A DNA stretch of 64,000 nt from Aromatoleum toluclasticum ATCC 700605 (lineage in GTDB: Bacteria; Pseudomonadota; Gammaproteobacteria; Burkholderiales; Rhodocyclaceae). Positions within the stretch are counted from its first letter, which is position 1. Each line of letters starts with the position of its first letter. The stretch covers positions 62,001 through 126,000 of the forward strand of contig NZ_KB899501.1 of the NCBI RefSeq assembly GCF_000378245.1, in the 5' to 3' direction. The position numbers were made by a program, and so were the translations under genes. A model generated the notes under the pieces. That model saw nothing but the letters and a program-made list of their open reading frames with translations, did no database searches and was not told where the DNA came from. Positions 1-9,539 of this stretch are shown here, piece after piece.

Positions 1-50
1 TCGCGCTTATTACCCGAACGAAGAAAAAATGGAATGCATATTCAGAAACG

Positions 51-86
51 ACGTGGCCTCCACCCGCCGGGCGGGGGAGGCCACGT
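51..86 (-). terminator. Probable intrinsic terminator of sodB
   Basis: A perfect inverted repeat with 11-bp arms (51-61, ACGTGGCCTCC, and 76-86) lies 40 bases past the sodB stop. Read on the minus strand the stem is followed by CGTTTCTG, so the U-tract is short. A T6 tract follows about 20 bases further on (24-29). Position and stem strength favour termination of sodB; the weak U-tract keeps confidence moderate. Confidence 0.55.
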
Positions 87-125
87 GCCCGGCCCATGCC
101 AGGCCGGTCGAACAACAGGCCGGGA

Positions 126-710
126 TCAGGCGAAGTTCTTCGCGGCGAAGTCCCAGTTGGCGAGGCTGTTCAGGAAGGTCGCGACGAAATCGGGACGACG
201 GTTGCGGTAGTCGATGTAGTAGGCGTGTTCCCACACGTCGATACAGAGCAGGGCCTTGTCGCCGGTCGTCAGCGGGGTGCCGGCGGCGCCCATGTTGACG
301 ATGTCGACGCTGCCGTCGGCCTTCTTCACCAGCCACGTCCAGCCCGAACCGAAGTTGCCCACGGCCGAGGTCGTGAAGGCCTTCTTGAAGTCCTCGAACG
401 AGCCCCACTTGGCCTTGATCGCCTCGGCCAGCGCGCCCGTCGGCTCCCCGCCGCCGTTCGGCTTCATGCCGTTCCAGAAGAAGGTGTGGTTCCACACCTG
501 CGCGGAGTTGTTATACACGCCGCCAGCCGGGGCCTTCTTGATGATCGCCTCGAGGTCGAGGTTCTCGTACTCGGTACCCTTGATCAGGTTGTTCAGGTTG
601 GTTACATAGGCCTGATGGTGCTTGCCGTAGTGGAACTCCATGGTCTCGGCCGAGATGTGCGGAGCCAGGGCGTCCTTCGCGTAGGGCAGGGGGGGCAGGG
701 TATGTTCCAT
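126..710 (-). CDS. sodB: Superoxide dismutase [Fe]
   Basis: Cytoplasmic enzyme that converts superoxide to hydrogen peroxide and oxygen. The 194-aa length is normal for dimeric Fe/Mn SODs. All four metal ligands are visible: His27 (in HYGKHHQAY), His75 (NHTFFW), Asp158 and His162 (DVWEHAYY). The [12 protein letters not shown] and [10 protein letters not shown] stretches are typical of the Fe-type branch; Fe rather than Mn is inferred from that resemblance. The ATG is preceded by a strong Shine-Dalgarno AGGAAGGAGA. It appears monocistronic, with its own promoter at 761-790 and a hairpin downstream. In an organism switching between oxygen and anoxia it would protect iron-sulphur enzymes. Confidence 0.96.
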   Translation of the reverse strand: MEHTLPPLPYAKDALAPHISAETMEFHYGKHHQAYVTNLNNLIKGTEYENLDLEAIIKKAPAGGVYNNSAQVWNHTFFWNGMKPNGGGEPTGALAEAIKAKWGSFEDFKKAFTTSAVGNFGSGWTWLVKKADGSVDIVNMGAAGTPLTTGDKALLCIDVWEHAYYIDYRNRRPDFVATFLNSLANWDFAAKNFA

Positions 711-760
711 TTGTTCTCCTTCCTGTTTCGTTTCAGGTTTGTCGGGGTTAAAGCCTGACT

Positions 761-790
761 ATTCTAGTCGGGATTTGACCCCGCTGGCAA
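761..790 (-). promoter_or_regulatory. Sigma70-type promoter of sodB
   Basis: On the minus strand TTGCCA (785-790) and TAGAAT (761-766) are separated by 18 bp, about 50 bases before the sodB ATG. Spacing and hexamers fit a housekeeping promoter. No Fur or FNR palindrome is evident here. Confidence 0.6.
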
Positions 791-829
791 TCCGGCGGGC
801 CGTGCAGCCTGTCCGCAGGAGGATCCTTT

Positions 830-849
830 AGCACGCGACGGTGCGTGCT
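830..849 (-). terminator. Hairpin just after xseA, possible terminator
   Basis: AGCACGC (830-836) pairs with GCGTGCT (843-849) immediately beyond the xseA stop. No U-run follows on the minus strand, so this may be an mRNA 3' end stabiliser rather than a real terminator. Confidence 0.3.
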
Positions 850-2226
850 TCATGCTTCCGTGCTATTCACGATAGCACGCAGGCGCCCGATTGCGAGTTC
901 CACCGAGATTTCCTCGCCTGCGGCCGCCTCATCGGCGATCCGCAGGATGCGGCCCTCCGCGTCGCGCGTGATGCTGTAGCCGCGCGCCAGCACCGCCTGC
1001 GGCGCCAGGTGCTGCAGGTGCGTCGCCAGCGCGGCGAGCCGCTCCGCGCGGCGCTGCACCACCTGCTCGCCCGCGGCGCCGAGCCGTTGTGCCGCGCGGG
1101 CGCAGCGTTCCATTTCCCGGCGCAGGTCGGGCTTGCGCGCGCCAAGGCGCAACTCCAGGATGCGTCGCGCCCCTTCAAGGCGCTCGATGCGGCGCGTCAT
1201 CGCCGTGCTCAGGCGGACGGCGAGCCGTTCGCTGCGCTCGTGCGCGAGCCCCAGCCGCTCGCGTGGATGCACCAGCCGCAGCGCCGCCCGGTCCAGCCGC
1301 TGCGCCAGTCCGTGCAGACGCCGCTCCATCCCCGCGGACAGCGATCGCTCCAGTTCGCCCGTGCGGGCCCGCGCGGCGTGGTAGCCCGCGCTCGCCAGCT
1401 CGGCTGCCCCCGTGGGCGTTGCCGCGCGCACGTCCGCCGCGAAATCGGCGATTGTGAAGTCCGTCTCGTGGCCGACGCCGCTCACGACCGGCACCGTGCA
1501 CGCGCGGATTGCGCGCGCCAGCGCCTCGTCGTTGAAGGCCCACAAGTCCTCGATGCTGCCGCCGCCGCGTACCACCAGCAGCAGGTCGATGCCGTCTTCC
1601 GCGGCGCGCGCATCCGCCGTCCGCACGGCTTCCGCGAGCTTCGCGCCGGCGTCCGCGCCCTGCACCGGCGACGGGTAGAGGACCACCGCCAAGTGCGGCG
1701 CACGCCGCTGCAACGCCGCCAACACGTCCTTCCATGCCGCGGCCGCAGGCGAAGTCACCACGCCGATGCGGCGCGGGTAGGGCGGCAGTTCCCGCTTCGC
1801 AGCCGGATCGAACAGGCCTTCCGCCGCAAGTTTTTCCTTGAGGCGCAGGAAGGCCTCGAACAGGTTGCCCTGCCCGGTCTGGCGCAAGGCCTCGACGCTG
1901 AGCTGGAAATCGCCGCGTGCCTCGTACAGCGTCACCAGGGAGCGGGCGTCCACGCGCATGCCGTTCTCCGGGCGGAAAGGCAGCAACTGGGCGCGATTGC
2001 GCCACATCGTGCAGCGAACCTGCGCCTGCGCGTCCTTCAGCGTGAAGTACAGGTGGCCAGAAGGCGCCCGCGTCAGGTTGGAAATCTCGCCGCTCACCCA
2101 CAGCAGCGGGAAGCGCGCTTCGAGCGCCTCGCGTGCGACCCGGTTGAGCGCGGAAACGCTGATTGCCCGGCCGGCGCCATTCGTGTCGCCGGGGCCGCCG
2201 GCGGGGAAGGAAACGGTATTTTGCAT
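850..2226 (-). CDS. xseA: Exodeoxyribonuclease VII large subunit
   Basis: Large subunit of ExoVII, which degrades single-stranded DNA from both ends during mismatch repair and recombination. An N-terminal OB-fold region (about residues 15-110, ISVSALNRVAREAL) is followed by the catalytic core with GVVTSPAAAAWKD, RGGGSIEDLWAFNDE and SGVGHETDFTIADF, then a long Arg/Ala-rich helical region expected to bind XseB. The family motif is usually GVITSPTGAA; here Thr-Gly is replaced by Ala-Ala, a mild deviation. I take ATG at 2226 (458 aa). An in-frame GTG at 2250 would add eight residues and has no better ribosome site. xseB is not in the window, as is common when the subunits are unlinked. Confidence 0.93.
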   Translation of the reverse strand: MQNTVSFPAGGPGDTNGAGRAISVSALNRVAREALEARFPLLWVSGEISNLTRAPSGHLYFTLKDAQAQVRCTMWRNRAQLLPFRPENGMRVDARSLVTLYEARGDFQLSVEALRQTGQGNLFEAFLRLKEKLAAEGLFDPAAKRELPPYPRRIGVVTSPAAAAWKDVLAALQRRAPHLAVVLYPSPVQGADAGAKLAEAVRTADARAAEDGIDLLLVVRGGGSIEDLWAFNDEALARAIRACTVPVVSGVGHETDFTIADFAADVRAATPTGAAELASAGYHAARARTGELERSLSAGMERRLHGLAQRLDRAALRLVHPRERLGLAHERSERLAVRLSTAMTRRIERLEGARRILELRLGARKPDLRREMERCARAAQRLGAAGEQVVQRRAERLAALATHLQHLAPQAVLARGYSITRDAEGRILRIADEAAAGEEISVELAIGRLRAIVNSTEA

Positions 2227-2530
2227 GGCCGCGATTGTAACGGAATCCACAAGGCGCCCGTTCTGTCAATGGTGTATTTACGGACTCGTGAAGTAATTAA
2301 GTGGATTTTTAAGTTATTGTTTTTAAACGAATAAAATGTTGCTTAATTTTTCAGCGCAGTAAGGAAGTGCTTGTTGCACCAGTTATTTGGCGACTAATTC
2401 TCGAAGAATCCACAAACTTATCCACAGGTTTTGTGGATTCTTCCCGTATCCATGACAAAAGGGTGCGCCCTTGCCGTGTTCGCTGCCGGGGTTTAGAGTT
2501 CATCTTTTTTCGAGCTTCCGGAGTTTCTGC
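2227..2530. other. Intergenic region: AT-rich stretch plus DnaA-box-like repeats
   Basis: No gene is visible in these 304 bases between divergent xseA and exbB. Positions 2266-2360 are strikingly AT-rich for this genome. TCCACA occurs at 2246-2251, 2409-2414 and 2421-2426, and in reverse at 2432-2437, with a related GTGGATT at 2301-2307. The most structured part is annotated separately. The region presumably also carries the promoters of both flanking genes, but I cannot point to convincing hexamers. Confidence 0.6.
2403..2443. repeat. 14-bp inverted repeat around a perfect DnaA box
   Basis: GAAGAATCCACAAA (2403-2416) is exactly reverse-complemented at 2430-2443, separated by 13 bases that contain TTATCCACA (2418-2426), a perfect consensus DnaA box. 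Each arm carries GAATCCACA, a two-mismatch DnaA-like 9-mer. No T-run follows, so it is not a terminator. A DnaA-binding regulatory or titration site is the likeliest reading; an RNA hairpin in the exbB leader is the alternative. Confidence 0.6.
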
Positions 2531-3139
2531 GTGTTCGCGCTCATCCAGTCCGCGGGCTGGCCCGTCTGGCCCCTCCTGCTGGTATCCATCGTTGCCGTCG
2601 CCCTCATCATCGAACGCGGAGTGACCCTGCGCCGTTCGCGCATCGTGCCCGACGGCCTGCTCGACAAGGTTCTCGCGGACCTGCGCCAGAAGGGCGCCAC
2701 GTCCGAGATGGCCAGCCACGTCGCCGCCCATTCCCCGCTCGGGCGTGTCCTCGCCGCGGGCCTGCGCAACGTCAGCAGCTCGCGCGAAGTCATGAAGGAG
2801 GCGATCGAGGAAACCGGTCGCGCCGTCGCGCACGAGCTCGAGCGTTTCCTCAACACGCTCGGCACCATCGCGTCGGTCGCCCCGTTGATGGGGCTGTTCG
2901 GCACCATCATCGGCATGATCGACATCTTCGCCGCCCAGGGCGCGGCCACGACCAACCCGCAGCAGCTCGCCCAGGGCATCTCGACTGCCCTCTACGCCAC
3001 GGGCCTGGGCCTGATCATCGCGATCCCCTCGATCATCTTCTGGCGCCACTATCGCGCCACGGTCGATGGCTTCGTCGTCGACATGGAGCAGCAGGCGATC
3101 AAGCTGGTCGAGGTCGTGCACGGCGAACGTCGCCACTGA
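2531..3139 (+). CDS. exbB: MotA/TolQ/ExbB proton channel family protein
   Basis: Inner-membrane subunit that, with ExbD, uses the proton-motive force to energise TonB-dependent outer-membrane transport. Three membrane segments are visible: an N-terminal one (WPVWPLLLVSIVAVALII) and two in the conserved C-terminal half (IASVAPLMGLFGTIIGMI and ALYATGLGLIIAIPSII). APLMGLFGTIIGM is the family signature. I start at GTG 2531 because CGGAG sits 7 bases upstream; a longer reading from 2471 would add 20 residues unlike the family. About 202 aa, normal length. First gene of exbB-exbD-lpxK-Trm112-kdsB-adk. TolQ is the alternative, but there is no tolA/tolB nearby. Confidence 0.88.
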   Translation: MFALIQSAGWPVWPLLLVSIVAVALIIERGVTLRRSRIVPDGLLDKVLADLRQKGATSEMASHVAAHSPLGRVLAAGLRNVSSSREVMKEAIEETGRAVAHELERFLNTLGTIASVAPLMGLFGTIIGMIDIFAAQGAATTNPQQLAQGISTALYATGLGLIIAIPSIIFWRHYRATVDGFVVDMEQQAIKLVEVVHGERRH

Positions 3140-3154
3140 GCGGGAATGCAGCGC

Positions 3155-3574
3155 ATGAACTTCCAGCGCGGACGCAAGCACGAAGCCCCTGACATCAATC
3201 TGATCCCGTTGATCGATGTCCTGTTGGTGCTCATCATCTTCCTCGTCCTGACGACGACATATTCCAAGGTCTCGGGGCTGGAAATCAATCTGCCGACGGC
3301 CGACACCAAGGAGGCGGAAGTCACGCCGAACGAAATCGTCGTCGCGGTGAACGCCGCCGGCGACGTGCTGGTCAATCGTCAGCCGGTCGGCGACAAGAGC
3401 ATCAACGCGATCGGTGCGGCGCTCGCCCGTGCCGCTCCCGCCGGCAGCAAGGATCCGGTCGTGGTCATCACTGCAGACGCCAAGGCTGCGCACCAGAACG
3501 TCATCGACGTGATGCAGGCGGCGCAGCGTGCGGGCCTGCCGCACATCACCTTCGCCACCCAGTCCGCCCGGTGA
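3155..3574 (+). CDS. exbD: Biopolymer transport protein ExbD
   Basis: Partner of ExbB: one N-terminal membrane helix carrying the essential acidic residue, then a periplasmic domain. The family start MNFQRGRKHE is followed by PDINLIPLIDVLLVLIIFL, where the Asp of LIDVLLVLL is the proton-relay residue. ATG 3155 is chosen because GCGGGA lies 9 bases upstream; an ATG at 3146 would add MQR and has its Shine-Dalgarno too close. About 139 aa. It follows exbB after 15 bases, so the two are surely co-transcribed. The cognate TonB could be the one at 50802-51629. Confidence 0.9.
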   Translation: MNFQRGRKHEAPDINLIPLIDVLLVLIIFLVLTTTYSKVSGLEINLPTADTKEAEVTPNEIVVAVNAAGDVLVNRQPVGDKSINAIGAALARAAPAGSKDPVVVITADAKAAHQNVIDVMQAAQRAGLPHITFATQSAR

Positions 3575-3633
3575 GCGGTTTCGCTGCCGGGGCGTCGCCG
3601 ACGCCGCAATCGCCGCTGCCGCGCACCTGATCC

Positions 3634-4647
3634 ATGGCGCACAGCAGCCCGGGCTGGTGGCGGCGCCGTTCGCCCGGAGCGTTCCTGCTTCGTCCCCTGT
3701 CGGCGCTGTTCGGCGCGCTCGCCGCGGCCCGGCGCGAGCGTTACCGCAGTGATCCGCGGCGCGTCGAGCGTCTTCCCGTTCCCGTCATCGTCGTGGGCAA
3801 CATCGCCGTCGGTGGAAGCGGCAAGACCCCGGTGGTCGACTGGCTTGTGCGCCAACTGCGCGCAGCCGGCTGGGTGCCCGGCGTCGTCAGCCGTGGTTAT
3901 GGCGGCAGGGTCGGCGGTGTTGCTGTCGTCCCCGCAGACGGCGATCCGGCACTATATGGCGACGAGCCCGTCCTCCTCGCGCGCCTGACAAGCTGTCCCG
4001 TCGCCGTCGGCGCCGACCGCCCCGCCGCCGCGCGCGCGCTGCTCGCCGAACATCCTGCGTGCAACGTCATCGTCTCCGATGACGGCCTGCAGCACTACCG
4101 CCTCGCGCGCGACATCGAACTCGTGGTCGTCGACGAACGCACGCTGGGCAACGGATGGCTGCTGCCCGCGGGGCCGCTGCGCGAACCGGTGTCCCGGCTA
4201 CGCGAAGTCGATGCCGTGATCGCGCACGGGCCGCTCTCGGTCGGGCTGAAACAGGCGCTCGGCGACACGCCGGTGTTTCCGATGCGGCTCGAAGGCGATA
4301 CCTTCATCTCCCTGCACGATGCCGCGAAACGCTGCCAGTCCCGCGCATTCCGCGGGCGCCCCGTGCACGCGGTCGCCGGCATCGGGCGCCCGGAGCGCTT
4401 CTTCGATCAGCTGCGGGCGATGGGGCTGGACGTGGTGCCGCACCCCTTCCCCGATCATCACCCGTTCGCTGCCGCCGACCTCGCGTTCGCGCCGGGCGAG
4501 GCGAAAGTCCTGACCAGCAAGGATGCGGTAAAATGCTCGGCTTTCGCGCCTGCCGACACCTGGGAGTTCCCGGTCAGGGCACAGATCCCGGCAGGCGCTG
4601 CCGAACTTATCCTGGAGAAATTGCCGCATGGACGCCAGACTGCTTGA
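3634..4647 (+). CDS. lpxK: Tetraacyldisaccharide 4'-kinase
   Basis: Inner-membrane-associated kinase that phosphorylates the 4' position of the lipid A precursor, giving lipid IVA. The Walker A motif VGGSGKTP is at residues 59-66 within [21 protein letters not shown] and [14 protein letters not shown] are strongly conserved in LpxK. The N-terminal stretch [19 protein letters not shown] is the hydrophobic membrane anchor. At 337 aa the length is normal. Its last 20 bases overlap the next gene, showing translational coupling. The exbBD-lpxK-Trm112-kdsB order is common in betaproteobacteria and joins lipid A and KDO synthesis. Confidence 0.95.
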   Translation: MAHSSPGWWRRRSPGAFLLRPLSALFGALAAARRERYRSDPRRVERLPVPVIVVGNIAVGGSGKTPVVDWLVRQLRAAGWVPGVVSRGYGGRVGGVAVVPADGDPALYGDEPVLLARLTSCPVAVGADRPAAARALLAEHPACNVIVSDDGLQHYRLARDIELVVVDERTLGNGWLLPAGPLREPVSRLREVDAVIAHGPLSVGLKQALGDTPVFPMRLEGDTFISLHDAAKRCQSRAFRGRPVHAVAGIGRPERFFDQLRAMGLDVVPHPFPDHHPFAAADLAFAPGEAKVLTSKDAVKCSAFAPADTWEFPVRAQIPAGAAELILEKLPHGRQTA

Positions 4648-4819
4648 AATCCTCGTGTGCCCCGTCTGCAAGGGCCCCCTCGACTTCGTCAAGGACAAGC
4701 AGGAACTCGTTTGCAAGGCCGACCGTCTCGCGTTCCCGATCCGCGACGGCATTCCGGTGATGCTCGAGGAAGAGGCGCGCCAGCTTCCTGCCGAAGAAGT
4801 CGACGCCCTGCGCCGCTGA
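4628..4819 (+). CDS. Trm112-family protein (YcaR type)
   Basis: Small 63-aa protein of the Trm112/DUF343 family. [14 protein letters not shown] carries a single zinc-knuckle half (CPVC), and the second half is weak here ([21 protein letters not shown]). Bacterial members sit between lpxK and kdsB, as here, but their role is not firmly established; eukaryotic relatives activate methyltransferases. CTGGAG precedes the ATG. It overlaps lpxK by 20 bases and kdsB follows two bases after its stop, so it belongs tightly to this operon. Confidence 0.9.
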   Translation: MDARLLEILVCPVCKGPLDFVKDKQELVCKADRLAFPIRDGIPVMLEEEARQLPAEEVDALRR

Positions 4820-4821
4820 GC

Positions 4822-6320
<1,499 letters not shown>

Positions 6321-6340
6321 GCAGGCCTCTCCGGCACTGG

Positions 6341-6386
6341 CGCGGCGAGCAGCGGGAATCATCCCGTTCCTCGCCGCGTTTTCTTT
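6341..6386 (+). terminator. Intrinsic terminator after adk
   Basis: CGCGGCGAG (6341-6349) pairs with CTCGCCGCG (6370-6378), followed by TTTTCTTTT. An inner GCGGGA/TCCCG pairing may compete. This is a convincing rho-independent terminator 20 bases past adk, separating it from the phosphofructokinase gene. Confidence 0.8.
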
Positions 6387-6405
6387 TGCATCACACGAGA
6401 AGGCG

Positions 6406-7662
6406 ATGGCCAGGACCAATCTACTCTACGCGCAGTCCGGGGGCGTCACTGCGGTCATCAACGCCACCGCTGCTGCGGTCATCGCCGCGGCCCGCGCACG
6501 TGCCGACACCATCGGGACGGTGCTCGCTGCGCGCCACGGCATTCTCGGTGCCCTCGACGAGGATCTGATCGACACGGCCGCGCTCGGCGCGGACGATCTC
6601 GATGCGCTGGCGCACATGCCGGGCGGTGCCTTCGGCTCGTGCCGCTTCGACCTCGATCCGCCCGACCGGAACCCGGCCCAGTACGACCGCCTGTTCGCGG
6701 TCTTCGCCGCCCACGATATCGGCTACTTCCTCTACAACGGCGGAAACGGCTCGATGGACACGGTCGCCAAGATCTCCGCAGCCGCGCGTGCGCGGGGATA
6801 TCCGCTGGTGTGCGTGGGCGTGCCCAAGACGGTCGACAACGACCTCGAAGGCACCGACTGCTCGCCCGGGTTCGGGTCGGCCGCCAAATATGCGGCAGTG
6901 GCGATGCTGGAAGCCGGCATCGACATCGCATCGATGGCCAGCAGCACCGGGCGCGTCTTCGTGCTCGAGGTGATGGGGCGCAACGCCGGGTGGATCGCCG
7001 CGGCCAGTGCGCTCGCTGCCCGTACGGCGGACGAGCCGCCACACATCGTCCTGATGCCGGAAGTTCCGTTCGACGAAGAGGCTTTCCTCGCCGCCGTCGA
7101 CGCCACCGTGAAACGTCTCGGCTTCTGCGCCATCACCGTTTCGGAGGGGGTCCGTCGCGCCGACGGCACGCTCCTGATGGAACAGGATCACGACCGCAAG
7201 GGGCACGTTCAACTCGGCGGTGCGGGCCAATGCATCGCACGCTTGATTCACGCGCGTCTCGGCCACAAGCACCACTGGGCGATTCCCGATTACCTGCAGC
7301 GCGCGGCGGGGCACCTCGTTTCCGCCGTCGATCACGCCCAAGCGTGCGCCGTCGGGCGCGCTGCCGTCGAAGCCGCCCTCGCCGGACGTGACTGCGTCAT
7401 GCCGGCGATCCGTCGCCTGTCGGACGATCCCTATTGCTGGGATATCGTGTTCCCGGACGTGGCCGCGATCGCCAACCTGGAGCGCCGGGTACCCGCCCAT
7501 TTCATCCGCGCCGATGGCCTTCACGTCACAGACGCGGCAAGGCGCTATCTGCACCCCCTGATCGAAGGCGAGGTCTATCCCGCATTCGTCGCGGGCGTAC
7601 CGGACTACCGGCGGCTGCATCTGTCGTCGGTCGCGCGCCAGCTTGCCGCCTACGTCCCCTGA
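6406..7662 (+). CDS. pfp: Pyrophosphate-type 6-phosphofructokinase
   Basis: Phosphorylates fructose 6-phosphate. Most close relatives use pyrophosphate reversibly, serving glycolysis and gluconeogenesis. The 418-aa length and the motifs SGGVTAVINA (near residue 11), PKTVDNDLEGTD (140-151) and GFGSAAKY place it in the PPi-dependent branch. Lys141 of PKTVDND is the PPi-type residue. The phosphate-donor motif, however, reads GGNGS (residues 112-116) where I expect GGNDS or GGGDS. Gly115 (codon GGC at 6748-6750) is the residue linked to ATP use in ATP-PFKs, so donor specificity is open. Monocistronic, preceded by a terminator. Confidence 0.88.
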   Translation: MARTNLLYAQSGGVTAVINATAAAVIAAARARADTIGTVLAARHGILGALDEDLIDTAALGADDLDALAHMPGGAFGSCRFDLDPPDRNPAQYDRLFAVFAAHDIGYFLYNGGNGSMDTVAKISAAARARGYPLVCVGVPKTVDNDLEGTDCSPGFGSAAKYAAVAMLEAGIDIASMASSTGRVFVLEVMGRNAGWIAAASALAARTADEPPHIVLMPEVPFDEEAFLAAVDATVKRLGFCAITVSEGVRRADGTLLMEQDHDRKGHVQLGGAGQCIARLIHARLGHKHHWAIPDYLQRAAGHLVSAVDHAQACAVGRAAVEAALAGRDCVMPAIRRLSDDPYCWDIVFPDVAAIANLERRVPAHFIRADGLHVTDAARRYLHPLIEGEVYPAFVAGVPDYRRLHLSSVARQLAAYVP

Positions 7663-7756
7663 AACGTCGCGATACACTCCATGCAGCCCGGCCTGTGTCG
7701 GCTGCGCGTATCGTTCCGGCATGCCAATCCGACGGCATGCGGGGCCGGGAGGGACC

Positions 7757-9496
7757 ATGAACGTATCGCGAGCGAGGTTTGCTGCAATCCTGGCGCTGGC
7801 GGCGTTGTCCGCGCCCGGCGCGGTCTTCGGGCAGATCCCCGTGCAGCCGGAAGCGGCGACCGGATTCAACATGCGGCCGGCCGTCGTTGCGCCCCGGGCG
7901 ATGGTCGTTACCGCGAACCGGCACGCGACCGACGCCGCCGTGGGCGTGCTGCGCGACGGCGGCAGTGCCGTCGATGCCGCGATCGCTGCCGCGCTGGTGC
8001 TCAATGTCGTCGAACCGCAGTCATCCGGAATCGGAGGAGGGGGATTCCTCGTCCACCATGATGCGCGAAGGGGCAGGACGAGCGCGTGGGATGGCCGCGA
8101 GACGGCACCCCGCGCCGTGGACGAGGGTCTCTTCCTCACGCCGCAAGGGGACAAGATGGCGTTCTACGAAGCCGTCGTGGGCGGGCGTTCGGTAGGCGTG
8201 CCGGGGCTGCTGCGCATGTTTGCAGAAGTCCATGCCCGTCATGGCCGGATGCCCTGGCAGCGCCTGTTCTCGCCCGCGATCCGCCTCGCCGCCGAGGGCT
8301 TCCCGGTGTCGCCACGGTTGCACACGCTGATCGCGCAGGATCGCTTCCTGATCCGCGATCCGGCTGCGCGGCGGTTCTTCTTCGACGCCGAGGGGCGTCC
8401 GCTGGCGCAGGGCGCCACGCTGCGCAACCCCGCGCTGGCGGAGGTGTTGCGCACGGTGGCGGAGCAGGGGGCCGATGCCTTCTATGCCGGACCGATCGCG
8501 CGGGACATCGTCGCTGCCGTCACCTCCGCTCCGAACCCGGGGGCGCTGTCATCCGACGATCTCGCCGGCTACCGTGCCGTCGAGCGCACCCCCTTGTGCG
8601 GCCCGTACCGCGCCTACCGTGTCTGCGGCATGCCCCCGCCCAGCTCGGGCGCGGCGACCGTGCTCGCCATGCTGGGCATGCTCGAACGCTTCCGGCTCGC
8701 CGACATTCCACCCGATTCGGCGTTCGCCGCGCATCTGTTCAGCGAGGCGGGGCGCCTTGCGTTTGCCGATCGCGATGCATGGTACGGCGACCCCGCTGCG
8801 ATGCCGCTCGCGCCGGCGCGACTGCTCGCGCGGGATTATCTCGACGGCCGCGCACGACAGATCCGCCTTGCCGACAGCCTCGACCGGGCACTGCCCGGCA
8901 CGCCGGGCAAGGCGGTGGCGCCGCGGGCAGTGAACGTCGAGCAGCCGGCGACCTCCCACGTCTCGATCGTCGATGCCGCGGGTAACGCGGTTTCCATGAC
9001 CGCCTCGATCGAGGATGCCTTCGGCAGCCGACGCATGGTGCGGGGCTTCCTGCTCAACAACCAGCTCACCGATTTTTCCTTCGTGCCCGCCGATGAGCGC
9101 GGCCCTCACCCGAACCGCGTCGGTCCGGGCAAGCGCCCGCGCAGCTCGATGTCGCCCACGCTCGTGTTCGACGCCGGAGGAAAACTGTACGCGGTGACGG
9201 GCTCTCCGGGCGGCAGCCAGATCATCAACTACGTCGCGGAAAACCTCGTTGGTCTGCTTGACTGGCATATGGCGCCCGACATCCTGCTCGCGCGTCCGCA
9301 CGTCGGCAGCCGCAACGGCCCCACCGAGATCGAGGATCGCCCAGACGCGCGGCCGCTGGCGGACCGCCTCGCCGCCTTCGGCCACAAAACCGTGATGCGC
9401 GACCTGACCAGCGGGCTGGGCGTGATCGTAAGGCGTGGCGGCGAGTGGGTCGGTGCGGCCGACCCGCGTCGCGAGGGCGTTGCCGCCGGATTCTGA
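7757..9496 (+). CDS. ggt: Gamma-glutamyltranspeptidase
   Basis: Periplasmic or secreted N-terminal-nucleophile hydrolase that cleaves glutathione and transfers its gamma-glutamyl group. A Sec signal peptide (MNVSRARFAAILALAALSAP, cut near AVFG/QIP) starts at ATG 7757 behind GGAGGGACC; 579 aa is the normal precursor length. DGGSAVDAAIA and the Gly-rich SSGIGGGGF are family marks. Self-cleavage is expected just before Thr399, the new N-terminus of the small subunit, in ATSHVSIVDAAGNAV. The GPGKRPRSSMSPT stretch holds substrate residues. Physiological role is probably glutathione salvage. Confidence 0.93.
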   Translation: MNVSRARFAAILALAALSAPGAVFGQIPVQPEAATGFNMRPAVVAPRAMVVTANRHATDAAVGVLRDGGSAVDAAIAAALVLNVVEPQSSGIGGGGFLVHHDARRGRTSAWDGRETAPRAVDEGLFLTPQGDKMAFYEAVVGGRSVGVPGLLRMFAEVHARHGRMPWQRLFSPAIRLAAEGFPVSPRLHTLIAQDRFLIRDPAARRFFFDAEGRPLAQGATLRNPALAEVLRTVAEQGADAFYAGPIARDIVAAVTSAPNPGALSSDDLAGYRAVERTPLCGPYRAYRVCGMPPPSSGAATVLAMLGMLERFRLADIPPDSAFAAHLFSEAGRLAFADRDAWYGDPAAMPLAPARLLARDYLDGRARQIRLADSLDRALPGTPGKAVAPRAVNVEQPATSHVSIVDAAGNAVSMTASIEDAFGSRRMVRGFLLNNQLTDFSFVPADERGPHPNRVGPGKRPRSSMSPTLVFDAGGKLYAVTGSPGGSQIINYVAENLVGLLDWHMAPDILLARPHVGSRNGPTEIEDRPDARPLADRLAAFGHKTVMRDLTSGLGVIVRRGGEWVGAADPRREGVAAGF

Positions 9497-9539
9497 ATGA
9501 ATTGCCGGCGCCGGGCCGCTGCCGTCTCCCGTGCGCGTT

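Noticed and set aside
684-700. Two GGGCAGGG octamers matching the FtsK KOPS consensus
   Set aside because: They lie within the start of sodB, where the Leu-Pro-Pro-Leu-Pro codons impose them; two copies alone say nothing about polarity.
841-2334. Long plus-strand frame across xseA
   Set aside because: It is the GC-rich shadow of xseA, has no family motifs and is low-complexity Arg/Ala/Gln.
2266-2443. Chromosomal origin of replication
   Set aside because: AT-rich tract plus DnaA boxes is suggestive, but there are too few perfect boxes and no dnaA/dnaN/gyrB/rpmH nearby; kept only as a DnaA-site finding.
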